The notes beneath the pieces are model-generated. The model had not been told where the DNA came from and ran no database searches. It was given only the letters and a program-made list of their open reading frames with translations. The position numbers were made by a program, and so were the translations under genes. Below, one piece after another: positions 54,756 through 64,000 of a stretch of 64,000 nucleotides of DNA; positions within the stretch are counted from its first letter, which is position 1, and every line of letters begins with the position of its first letter. This DNA is from Phaonia tiefii (taxonomy: Eukaryota > Arthropoda > Insecta > Diptera > Muscidae), in assembly GCA_963931995.1 (NCBI GenBank), contig OZ008371.1, positions 58,652,255-58,716,254 on the forward strand. The letters are read 5' to 3'.

Positions 54756-55060
54756 GTCTCAGTAAGATTGAACTTTTTAAATTTAGTGTATTTTTTTGTG
54801 CAAGTGGCAACTCTGATATTTGTGACATATGTTTATTCCGATTATTCAAAATGGAGCGTTTTACGAAAGAACTACGCGTTATATTTGTGAAAACTTATTA
54901 CAAAAATTTGGAAAGTTATGCTTAGACCGTTCACAAATTTCGGTGAGATACAGCCACATCTCTGTGAAAGTCATGAAAAATTTCATGAAAAGAGTTATGG
55001 CCTGTCATCAGAGCCGTGTGGTCCGTTTGACTGGGGTCCATCTGACGTACGTGTAATAAA
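54756..55060 (+). mobile_element. Mariner-like element, N-terminal transposase remnant
   Basis: It begins GTCTCAGTAAGA, the same terminal string as the element at 62851. The frame from 54851 reads MERFTKELRVIFVKTYYKNL then a few more residues to a stop, a mariner-type transposase N-terminus (helix-turn-helix start). The following block (CATGAAAAATTTCATGAAAA, then GCCTGTCATCAGAGCCGTG) recurs at about 62940-62990. The rest of the transposase is missing. Confidence 0.6.
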
Positions 55061-56600
55061 CATTTGGAGAAGGGAAACGAAATTGATTGTCTAAACTGTT
55101 TGGAAAAACAAGGGAGTGCTCCCAACATACATACTTATATTGGCTAATAAACAATTAAAAGCTGACTCAAACTATTTTGAGGTTTTATATTATACTATTT
55201 TGTGGTTTTAAATAAAAATAAAATATGTCAGTATATCAGTATATATCCTTGTTATTTTCTTTGGGATATTGGCAACATAAATTATACTTATGTAACAGCA
55301 AGTGCAATTGTTCTAGATCTGGACAATTTTACGATGTGTAAAATTGCCTTTTTGCTGTTTTTACAGTGTTTTATTGAACTTGCTTTGTTGCCTGTATTGT
55401 TTAAATCACCATTTAATTTTGTCACCATTTTGAATTTAAATGCAAGCGTTTTATTTGAGAGATCCCTAGAAAATTAATTAACTAATTTATTTTAATTACG
55501 CTCTTTATTGAAAGTATCTAGACCATTGTTGTTGAAGTGCTAAGTAGGCGGACCATTGTACAACCCCATCATGTAGAAGAATATACTTATTGAGGCTAAG
55601 AGAAAAAATATTTTCTAGTTTTTAGTGCATTTATAAATAAAACACTGTAACTTAATTTTTTTAAAATTATTTTTTTTAAATCTGTATTTAAAAAACCGAA
55701 ATTTTTTTTTTGGATTTTTCGAACATCAAAAATACCTAAATTTATTGGTGGCATGGTCGTAAAACTTAGGAAACCCCACATTGCCTTAGCACATACATAT
55801 TTTTTTCGTGTAGTGTTTTTAACTCTATCATATTGTTCCGATAAATGCTTTGCCTCTTTGGGTTATCGGATATTTATGTCAAAATAACTGTAGAATGTTA
55901 ACACAGAGGATGATTTATAATGCATATGTCTAAAAGTATGCGTTCACTTCCAAATGAAAAGCTACTTCATTGCAATCTCACAGCTTTAGTATTTAGACAA
56001 TTCAAGAAGAGATAATGTTAGAGTTAGTTAAAGTTAGAGATAAACTTGTTCTCTAATCTTTGCCGTTGACGCCACCCAATTTGACGTTAAATTGATATTT
56101 CAACACCGTGCGTAGCCAAACTCTGCGGTGAGATAAAATTATCGAAGACGACGGCGCAACAGGAAAATTAAGTTGGCGGCTATTGGTTTTGCCAGTTTTG
56201 TACAAATTTGGGATGTTTTAGAAATGACTAAACTTTTAAAATGGAATCAGTAGATCAAATCGGGCCAGTCGATAAAATCGGCTCACATTTTAAACCAATA
56301 AGACCCAACTATGTACATTTGAACTTCAAAAAATTTTTGGTTGCTCCGATGCGTCAGAAAATTTTCGATCGGTTACCGTCTGTCAAACAGTTGATTTGTT
56401 GTGTATGTTTTTATTATGGTTGCATTTTTTTAGTAACTAACAGTGTTGTATCAGAATGTACACCAGTTTAAAATGAGGTTACCAATTAAACTTCATTTTC
56501 CACATATACAAATTATACGAGTAATCTTTTGGGTTAGCGCGGGTTAACGGAGTTATGTCGCATTTAGACCTCCGTTTATCACGGCCAGGTTAGCGATAAC
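55061..56600. other. Intergenic, no gene recognised
   Basis: AT-rich. A plus-strand frame at 56241-56471 (MESVDQIGPVDKIGSHFKPI at its start) is protein-like for about 50 residues but unrecognised. TTTGACGTTAAATTGATATTTC near 56080 has a relative near 56636. Confidence 0.4.
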
Positions 56601-56615
56601 CTTGTTAGCTAACCT

Positions 56616-57056
56616 ATGCCATTTACACCACCCAATTTGAGATTAAATTCACATTTCAGCAGCCGCATTGAGCTTCGAAATACTTTATTTTTGTTCGGTT
56701 TAAATGTCTTATTACGCTGCTCTGCGATGTCACCAATACCTTATTTCGAATATGCCAGAACAGATGGCAACTACGCGATGGATCCGGCAGTTCTGGAACC
56801 GGCAGTCATAACTGCGAGAAGGATTAGGAAACTTCGAAATGGCGTTGTGCCAAGGTGTTGAACTTCTATAAATAGGTGATGCGCGCCAGCCAGATTTAAA
56901 CCGCGTAAACTATACACCGGCGTGTAATAGATTTTATTGAGTAAAGACTAATTGTGAATGTTAAGTTTGTGTATATTAAGTAAACTCGTAATCGTAATTT
57001 AAAAAGAACTTTGTTTTATTAGCAAGGGGAAAACAGCCTTAAAGACGAATAATTGT
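56616..57056 (+). other. Possible solo LTR or LTR fragment, low support
   Basis: A TATAAATA at about 56868 is followed by GCGCCAGCCAGATTTAAACC, then a U5-like run and GAACTTTGTTTTATTAGCAAG, ending where a SINE begins. The layout of TATA, short leader and T-rich end resembles insect LTRs, but I saw no TG...CA ends or duplication. Confidence 0.25.
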
Positions 57057-57057
57057 T

Positions 57058-57178
57058 GTGGCAGTCGGTGGTACAACGGTAGTGTGCGCGGGTCTTGTAG
57101 ATGAGAACGTGGGATCAAACCCTGCTGTGGTCACTTTGCATTCCATTCGACGGCGGCCACCTCGCTTAGTGATGGCGA
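57058..57178 (+). mobile_element. tRNA-derived SINE, 3' truncated
   Basis: The head GTGGCAGTCGGTGGTACAAC, the box-B-like GGGATCAAACCC and GGCGGCCACCTCGC match the SINE at 57759. It stops after AGTGATGGCGAC and lacks the family 3' end. Confidence 0.75.
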
Positions 57179-57184
57179 CTTTTA

Positions 57185-58787
57185 CTTTTTACTTTTATTG
57201 ACTATTTTACAACCTCATAAGGGCAGATGTCTTACTTATGTTAATTAAAGAAACAAATTAAACAAATTTCAACATATTCCTCCTACTGGATCTATACTTC
57301 GCCTTTTCTCGCCAGTTGGTCACGCCAAGGATACGGAGGGACTGTCTCTGCCTGGTCTTTCCAGCGGAGTCTTGGTCGGGCACGTCATCGAAAACATTTC
57401 GAGCTGGTTCATCTTCACCCATTCTGATAACATGGCCTAGCCAACGCAATTGTCCAAATTTGATTAGCCTACCTATGTCAACATCAGAATATAAATTATA
57501 TAGCTCTTGGTACCAACGAAGTCGGTACTCGCCGTTTTCTCTAACAGGACCATATATTTAACGGAGAAGTTTTCTCTCAAATACTCCCTAGAGTTTTTCA
57601 TCCGCTTGCGCTATGACTGGTATAGCTGAGAGTCTGGTATAGCTGGACTTTTGTCTGTCGTGAGAGGGCTTTGTTCCTCGACTGCTTGCTGAGTCCAAAA
57701 TAGCATCTATTTGCAAGCACAATTCTCCTATTTATCTCCAGGTAGATAAATTCACCTAGTGGCCGTCGGTGGTGCAATGGTTAGTGTGCATGAGATCCTG
57801 GGTTCGAACCCTGCTCTGACCACCTTACAATTTCTTTCTGCTGCGGTCACCTCGCATAGTGACGGCGACACTATCGAGTATACAGCCATGAAAAAGCTTC
57901 TCAAAATATCGTTCGGAATCGGTGTAAAAGTGTAGGTCCCAATCAGTGAGTGAAAACTGGACAGCGCACAGCTCAGTGATTGTGAGAAGTTCTCCCCTGT
58001 CCCTTCATGGGATGTAATGGGAAACCATTTATTTATTTATTTAGATAAATTCACCTACCACTTCAAAATTAAATCGGTTGTCGACGTTCAAGTGCGGACC
58101 AAGTGGAGAGGTTTCTCCAGTCATTGACACCATCAATTTTGTCTTGCCCTCATTAACAGCACTCATGCCCTCATTAACAACCACCTTCGCTGATTATTTT
58201 TCGATTCTTGAAAATACTACAGTAACCTCGTCCAATGATGCATACGCCAGCAACATATGACTTTTCGTGTTAATGGTCTTGTTCGTATTTACTGCAGCTT
58301 TTCTCATTATTATCTCCATTAAGATGTTGAAGAGATTGCAAGGAAATGTGTCGCCTGGTCTCAGTCCTCGCTTGGTACAGAATGGTTCGGTGAGGTCTTT
58401 TCCCACCTTCACTGTTGATTTGGTTTGGTCAGCGTCATTCTACAGAGGCGGGTTTGTTTTGCCGGAATCCCAAGTTCATTCATAGTTTCGAACAATTTTC
58501 CCCGTATGTGGCTATCGAAAGCAGCTTTGTAATCGACAAAAATATGGTATGTATCCATTTGCTTTTCTTTTCCAGGATTTGGCGTAGCGTGAATATTTGG
58601 TCAGTCGTGGACTTGCTTGGTCTATAACCACACTGATAAGGTCCAATCAGGTTTTCACCAATTGGCTTTAGTCTTTCACATAATACGCGGGGTACAATCT
58701 ACACTGTCATCCCCAATCATAACCTCCTGATCTTCAGTGGTAGAACCTGAGCGGAGTAATGCTGAAGAGTGGTCTTTCCACATTGAC
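57185..58787 (-). mobile_element. RTE-clade LINE copy with an internal deletion and a SINE insertion
   Basis: It shares the 3' tail and C-terminal coding with the 17-kb copy (RMGEDEPARNVFDDVP) and continues through the YADD region (58260; HMLLAYA, then a deletion), FCTKRGLRPGDTFPCNLFNI and onward to DQEVMIGDDSVDCTP. Near 58688 about 295 bp of the fingers, equivalent to 18421-18713, are deleted cleanly. A SINE with perfect duplications splits it at 57759-58041. Frames are broken. Confidence 0.85.
57759..58041 (+). mobile_element. Full-length tRNA-derived SINE with a 16-bp target duplication
   Basis: The head is tRNA-like, with Pol III A box TGGTGCAATGG (57770-57780) and B box GGTTCGAACCC (57801-57811). 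The body contains CGCATAGTGACGGCGACAC and AAGCTTCTCAAAATATCG. The 3' end is CATGGGATGTAATGGGAAAC followed by (ATTT)n. The perfect duplication TAGATAAATTCACCTA flanks it (57743-57758 and 58042-58057), proving retrotransposition into the RTE copy. At 283 bp, this is the reference copy in the window. Confidence 0.95.
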
Positions 58788-58955
58788 GGCGACACTATCG
58801 AGTATTTAACCATGAAAAACCTTCTCAAAATACCGTTCGGAACTGGTGTAAAACTGAAGGCTCCAATCAGGCAGTGCAAAACTAGAAAGCGCACAGCTCG
58901 TTGGTTCTGAGAAACTCCACCCAATTTGGAAGTATTGGGAAACAATTTTTTTAAA
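58788..58955 (+). mobile_element. tRNA-derived SINE, 5' truncated
   Basis: It begins at GACGGCGACACTATCGAGTA, lacks the tRNA-like head, and runs through AAACCTTCTCAAAATACCGT and GAAAGCGCACAGCTCG to GGGAAACAATTTTTTT. It joins the end of the RTE copy directly. Confidence 0.78.
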
Positions 58956-60130
58956 CAAATAATTAGTAAATTCGTAGCAATATTAAGTTTTGTAAATACA
59001 ATAAAAGATTATGCACGCGTAACGAAACTTGCGGAATTCAGTTTGTCAACAGGTTGATTTATAAAATATTAAGAAATTGCTTTCCAAGTCCATATGAAGA
59101 CTGCATGCGGCAGAGAAATGGTAACGACCGACTAAATGTTGAGAATACTAATGAAAACTTACTTCGGGATGTTAAGCCAGAAGAATAAGTCAGTGGCAGA
59201 CACACACCTGCCAATCTCACATTACCACTCCTTTCCACCACTACCATAATTAGACTACTAGGGAAATAGAGAGTTTGCAACAGCTGTTTTTCTTGGTCCG
59301 GAAACCAAGAAAAGTCACTGGATAAGTTGGAGCACAGAGTTATACAAACTTGGCAACCCACACAGAATGAGAAAAATCTTTATTTTAAAACATTTGTGTT
59401 TAATATGCAATCTCTATAACTAATTTTACTCTAACACTTCATTACATTATGCTTCATTTCACTTGTAATCTCTTTTATCCTCGATTTAATTATCACAAAA
59501 ATATTCCCAGTTGATGAGTTTTGTACAAAGGAAAAACACATTGAGCAACCCTAAACACTTCGAGTCATCTATCGATATTTCTCTTTCTTACTTTATCCTG
59601 TATGTTTCGGAACTCTAAGGTTGATCAGCTGTGGCATAGAACCCCCCTGACTAGGGCAGTTTGACAACTTCGTGACTTGGGCTAAAACAGTTTTATTTCT
59701 CAACATAACAAAATAGTCACAACCTCTTCATTCAACCCAAATCTCTTCTCGCCAAACTATTTCTTTAAAATATACGGTTCTAAAATATTTATTTCCAAAA
59801 AATATATAATAAAAAGTAGTCAGAAGTAAAGAAGATTTGCGAATGTATTCTTGGGGTGTGTGCTTGCGATATTTTTCGAACACTTGCATTTTAAGAGATT
59901 CTCATATGAATTGAGTTTTCGTTTGCATTTAGTTTGATGAATTTTTCAATAGCTTCATTCCAAAACAGCCGCAGATGAAGATTTGTGCCTAGATCTGAAA
60001 AAGCTATACGGTTTGCCGGGAATCAGAAGGATGCATTTTGCAAAACATTTTTAATAAAAAATTATATCTCTATTAATAGAGATAGAGAATGGTCTTGAGC
60101 TTGAATAAATGAAATAAAATAATAATAAAT
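58956..60130. other. Intergenic, no gene recognised
   Basis: A TATCGATA (59570-59577) is present but isolated. No coding was supported. Confidence 0.45.
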
Positions 60131-60135
60131 AAATA

Positions 60136-61190
60136 TCATCCCTGATGAAAGTAGTCAGTGGGGGCTAAATCCGGAGAATATTGCGGATAAGTTAGGAAGT
60201 TGTAGAGCAATTTTTGGATTTCTGACATGGTGACTACTCTGTCCAATAGCTGTGAATAATATTCGCCGGTGATCGCATGCGTGCATGCACCGCCTTCAAC
60301 CCAAAACACTGTTGCCATGTCCTTGTTGGTCGACAGATTCACCTTGGTCTTTGGTACACGTTCACCAGGATAAGTCCACTGATTTGACTGTTTCTTGGTA
60401 TATGGTGTGTTGTGATAAATCAGATGGTATCCATGACACAGCTGATCGACTTTGTAGTAGTACATTGATAGAAAACAGAGTGGATAGGCGAGAGAGCGAT
60501 AACCAACCAGAATATGTTGGTTGCGTCGAACGAAAAGACCAATTCCCTTTTATTTCTGTCCGTTTTATGTCCAACTAAAGAGTAAAATACAAAAGCAACT
60601 CGAACTCGATGAAATGGTTTACTACCTCGTGAGAGAACATAAATAGAGGGATAGAGACTCTTGTCTCTTTCTTTATGGGTAAATCCATGTTTCATTCATG
60701 GTTACGAAACGGCGTAAAAACGTGTGTGAGTAATCGTGGCACCCATCGCGCGTATATCTGTTTCATGTCCAAAAATTTATCGATCAGTTGAGATGCCTAC
60801 AGCCTCAGCTACCTCACGAACTTTCATTCTCCGATCGTCCAATATCATTCTATGCATTTTACTGACCATTTCTGACGTCACATCTTTTGGGCGACCTGAA
60901 CGTTCGTCATCGCTTATGCTGGTACGACCACATCGGAATTCAGTACACCATATTTTAACAATTAAAATTGACGGTACAGAGTCCCCATAGTTTGTATCAA
61001 GCCTTTCCTTGGTTTCGGTAATGTTATTTATGGAAAAACATAATGCTTGATGAGCACTCGAAATTCAATGGCTATCAAACACAAACTATATGACGCAGCT
61101 TGCATAACAATTTGTAGTAGTCTATTAACAGATGGTAGTTCATAGGAGCGGTGTTCATTTTTAATTGACTACGTAGGAAGTTCAAAAAGT
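60136..61190 (-). pseudogene. Mariner-family transposase, inactivated and interrupted
   Basis: Reading down from about 61020, the N-terminal domain is present (LDTNYGDSVPSILIVKIWCT, then SDDERSGRPKDVTSEMVSKM and REVAEAVGISTDR), followed by a short stretch and TMNETWIY, where the first catalytic Asp (usually DETW) is Asn and a stop follows. About 250 bp of foreign sequence (about 60430-60680) then intervene before PYTKKQSNQWTYPGERVPKT, KDMATVFWVEGG (usual VFWD is VFWV) and ITGEYYS. The HQDNA segment with the second Asp is deleted; YSPDLAPTDYF (third catalytic residue) remains. All in all it is catalytically dead. Confidence 0.85.
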
Positions 61191-61460
61191 CAAGGAGCTT
61201 TCAAACCGCCCTCTATAGGTAATAAACTATCACCGGTGATGGACTCCTTCGTCCTTCGATGGCTTTTTGGATTGTATCCGTAGTGTAACCTTGGAACTAC
61301 GATTTTGTAGAGAATCATACTTAAATTGAATCAATAAAGGCAGAACACCAACAATGGGAGAGAATGACCCGCAATAGAATATGGGGCAATTGCGACATTA
61401 GCAGAGCAGAGAAGATCCTATGGGGCAGCATGGATGGGAACAAGTCGAACTGAACTCTTA

Positions 61461-61997
61461 TGGCCAGTTTTTCGGTCAGTGGTGATCTTCGTTTCTTAGT
61501 TAAATTCTGGTTAAACATCGAATTGTGTTTTTCAGTCATTGTTCAACTATGATTTAACCCACAATGATGGTTGGTTAAATTTAAGTCAGAACCATATGAT
61601 TTTGACAATCAAATTACTGACTGTCAAAATGAGAAATGTTAGATTGTATAAAATATATGCTTCTGTTTTGCGTATTTGTACACATACGTTGAGTCTAGAT
61701 CGTTAAATGATTGCGCCTATATAGTTTTTTAAACATTTTTGTTAAAATAACTTCGATTTTATGCATCTATTTCTTATTTTACATAATTCCATTTTGTTTG
61801 TTTCTCTTTGTTGTTTTGGTATTTATCCCAAACCAGTTGCTTTTTCCAATAAGAATACAAGGGTTGCCATAATCGTTAACAATATGGCGACTTACATTAA
61901 CTCACCACTGAAAAAGAAAATGCAAAGTTAACCTCAAATTAACTTTCAATTACGATTAAGTAATCTTATAGTTAACTACCCACTTAAAAACTGGCCA
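61461..61997. mobile_element. PIF/Harbinger-type MITE
   Basis: The terminal inverted repeat TGGCCAGTTTTT (12 bp) is perfect at both ends, and TTA is duplicated (61458-61460 and 61998-62000). The interior has TTCTTAGTTAAATTCTGGTT and GACAATCAAATTACTGACTG blocks shared with 53636-53860. It has no transposase. Confidence 0.8.
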
Positions 61998-62371
61998 TTA
62001 GGGTACATCTGTATTAAATTGAACACATACTAATGCAAGTCGTATGAAGATAACATCTAACTAATAAAGGGTGATTCATTTAATTTTTTTTTAAATTTTA
62101 AATAAAAAACTGAAAATAGAGTTGGATGTCGGAATCCAAGAATCCAAGTTTGATATTTGTCGGAACCAAGTCTGATATTTGCTTTTTTAAGATAATTTCA
62201 TTAAAATTTTGGTACGTGGTCCATTCGAAAGGCCAAATTTTCTATCACTCTTTCCCACATTGCCACCGGTATTTCGCCATTTACGTGAGTAACGTTGGCT
62301 TCCAAGTCTTGAATTGTAGCTGACTTGTCGACAAGACTTTTGACTTCACATAGACCCAAAAGGAAAAAAGT

Positions 62372-62760
62372 CTAGAAGTGTGAAAATGGTGAAACAAAAT
62401 GTCGCCGGCATCGGGCTTCAACTTCAGGCAACAAAAAGACTATTTCCATGGTGCGATAGCTCTCGCCATTGACCGTTATGTACTGTCCGGGCACATCCCA
62501 ACCCAACAGTGAATATTCGTAGATGTAACGACAGTTCGAGAATCCCAACCTGCACAAATTCGGCAATTTGGTTTATTTACGTATGTAATTTCGCCAGAAA
62601 TGTGCCACCATGTGTTGCTCGAAGTGCACGAAAAACATTTTTACAGAATTATGATTTTCGTAATACAGTTGAACCATTTGGAGACATTGTTGCGGTGCAA
62701 GTTTTCATTATGAATCTTCAAACAAAACTGAATAAAAGTAAGATATCAGTATGACACCAT
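62372..62760 (-). pseudogene. Mariner-like transposase fragment
   Basis: The minus-strand frame 62566-62372 reads FSNCRYIYEYSLLGWDVPGQ, then YITVNGESYRTMEIVFLLPE and VEARCRRHFV. The order resembles the mariner-like stretch between the first and second catalytic Asp (NGERYRxMI...FLLPExE). The expected next segment (WFQQDGA-like) is not present. No ends were assigned; it may be part of the same family as 54756. Confidence 0.55.
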
Positions 62761-62850
62761 TAACGCGTGATCTGTAAAAAAAAACCTCTAAATGAAACTC
62801 CTTTATCTAAAACACGGAGAGGGGTTTAAACCTTTTGAAGATTTAACGAT

Positions 62851-63788
62851 GTCTCAGTAAGATTGCACTTTTTAAATTTATTATATTCCTGAGCTCAAAC
62901 GCGTCGTAAGTGAGATACAACCACATCTCTGTAAAAAGTCATGGAAAATTTCATGAAAATAGTAATAGCCTGTCATCAGAGCCGTGGGGGCCATTTGACA
63001 GATTTTTAATTCCATACTTAATCAGAACATGTCTTCTTTACAATCCAATAAAAAAAAATCACAACTATCTCAAAACATAAAACAGCAGACAGTTGTCCGA
63101 GGCCTTCGGCCACGGACTGTCCCTGCAGGCTGTGTCAGAGACACGGCCATTAAGTTTAACGTAGAATACGCCATCCGATAAGACAGAAAACATATATAAC
63201 AATAAATGATAAATAACATAAGCAATAACATCCATGTCAAATTAAAATTCACATTTAACATTTTGTTTCACTTAAATACATAAGTAAATATACGAAATTT
63301 CAATATTTCATCAATCAAAACAACAGCCGAAGGTTTGTGTCCACACTGAAACAGCAGCATAGTTTGTGTTCACGCTACAACCTCAAACACTCAACCAAAC
63401 ACCACACATATGTTTGAGTGTATGTGTTTAAACAATTTTCATTTGAGAAATTTAAATATTAGGAAGATATCAACCAATATGAAATGTATATCAAACGAAA
63501 GATAACATCTTCATTTACCTACAAAAAAATTTTTAAAAAAAGTTATCTCGCCGTTTCCTCATAATCAATGAAATAAAGATTACAACAATAACAATCTGAC
63601 ATGAATCCCTATACCGTAAGGTAAGACGTATTCTACGCCAAAAATACGTGTTTTTATTTTAAAATTAAAAGTGTATATTGCGAATCAGTGATTATAAAAT
63701 AAGAAAGCGCACAGCGCACTAGTTGTGAGAAGTTCTCCCCAATTCCTTCATGGGATGTAATGGGAAACCATTTTTTTCTTACTGAGAC
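62851..63788. mobile_element. Mariner-like non-autonomous element carrying a SINE end
   Basis: The inverted ends GTCTCAGTAAGA (62851-62862) and TCTTACTGAGAC (63777-63788) are perfect over 12 bp. The left interior matches the element at 54756. A 5'-truncated SINE (about 63685-63776: GCGCACAGCGCACTAG, CATGGGATGTAATGGGAAAC) lies at its right end. No transposase remains. Confidence 0.65.
63685..63776 (+). mobile_element. tRNA-derived SINE, 3' end only
   Basis: It holds the family 3' half: AATCAGTGATTATAAAATAA, AGCGCACAG, GTTGTGAGAAGTTCTCCCC and the ATGGGATGTAATGGGAAACC end followed by T residues. The tRNA-like head is missing. Confidence 0.75.
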
Positions 63789-63799
63789 ACCTTTTATAA

Positions 63800-64000
63800 C
63801 GATGCAATGAGGACAAGATTAATGGTTTCGACGAGCAGAACGTCTGGAGGAAAGGGTGAACGTTGATAGCAGTTATTATTTCGAGGTAGTGGACGAATTC
63901 AATTACATCGGATCATACTGTCAGCCTAGAAATCAAACGGAGAATTGTGCTATGTGTTATTTCGGGCTAAGCAAGCACTTCAGAGATACGACCCTCTCTC
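63800..64000 (+). mobile_element. RTE-clade LINE fragment, cut by the window edge
   Basis: The + strand shows GAGGACAAGATTAATGG (EDKT/I-), then TATTTCGAGGTAGTGGACGA (YFEVVDEF), and TGTTATTTCGGGCTAAGCAA (CYFGLSK), matching residues after YADD in the 17-kb copy. The element continues beyond the window. Confidence 0.8.

Noticed and set aside
57759..57825. A tRNA gene, from the clear A and B boxes
   Set aside because: It is the head of a repeated SINE with a body, tail and target duplications. It is not a stand-alone tRNA gene.
59570..59577. A TATCGATA motif as the promoter of PACRG or of another gene
   Set aside because: One such 8-mer is expected by chance in 64 kb, and no exon was found next to it.
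60736..60990. An 84-codon plus-strand frame
   Set aside because: It is antisense to the N-terminal domain of the mariner transposase on the minus strand.

Overview
The window looks like nuclear DNA of a higher dipteran fly. It is AT-rich, has short GT-AG introns, and carries single host genes spread among dense transposable elements. Small AT-rich miniature elements and GTTGTTGTTGTTG-type runs are common, which fits a tephritid-like or other schizophoran fly. That placement is inference and no species can be named.

Host genes are few. (1) A three-exon gene on + (7562-11102) encodes an unrecognised 119-residue protein. (2) mRpS7, mitochondrial ribosomal protein uS7m, is on - (33739-34444) in two exons. 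(3) PACRG, the Parkin co-regulated ciliary inner-junction protein, is on - (46050-54148). It has three clear exons and a possible upstream first exon at 54340-54435. Its 7.55-kb intron is filled with transposons. A weak candidate short gene with a TATA-like promoter lies at 860-1090.

The rest is mostly mobile DNA. An RTE-clade LINE family is present as at least seven copies or fragments (1-235, 2440-5270, 13765-14040, 17170-25835, 51490-51880, 57185-58787, 63800-64000). The 17.2-25.8 kb copy is split by a nearly complete R1-clade LINE on + (about 19165-24590), which has ORF1 with zinc knuckles and ORF2 with endonuclease, reverse transcriptase and a terminal CCHC. A Jockey-type fragment (47.8-50.6 kb), a tRNA-derived SINE family (one copy with a perfect 16-bp target duplication), mariner-type remnants (54.8, 60.1-61.2 and 62.4 kb) and a miniature piggyBac (37.4 kb) are also present.

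The most striking layer is DNA-transposon MITEs whose ends and target duplications can be read directly. About a dozen hAT-type elements start CATRG and have 8-bp duplications. Five PIF/Harbinger-type elements have TTA or TAA duplications. These are nested in a layered order: hAT in Harbinger, hAT in hAT, hAT in LINE, LINE in LINE, SINE in LINE and piggyBac in hAT. Different hAT MITEs have hit the same site, or sites 2 bp apart, in separate copies of the same repeat. One 8-mer is present three times around two abutting hAT elements. One hAT insertion is a head-to-tail dimer within a single pair of target duplications. These patterns are the best candidates for something worth following up. No new gene system such as a defence island was seen.
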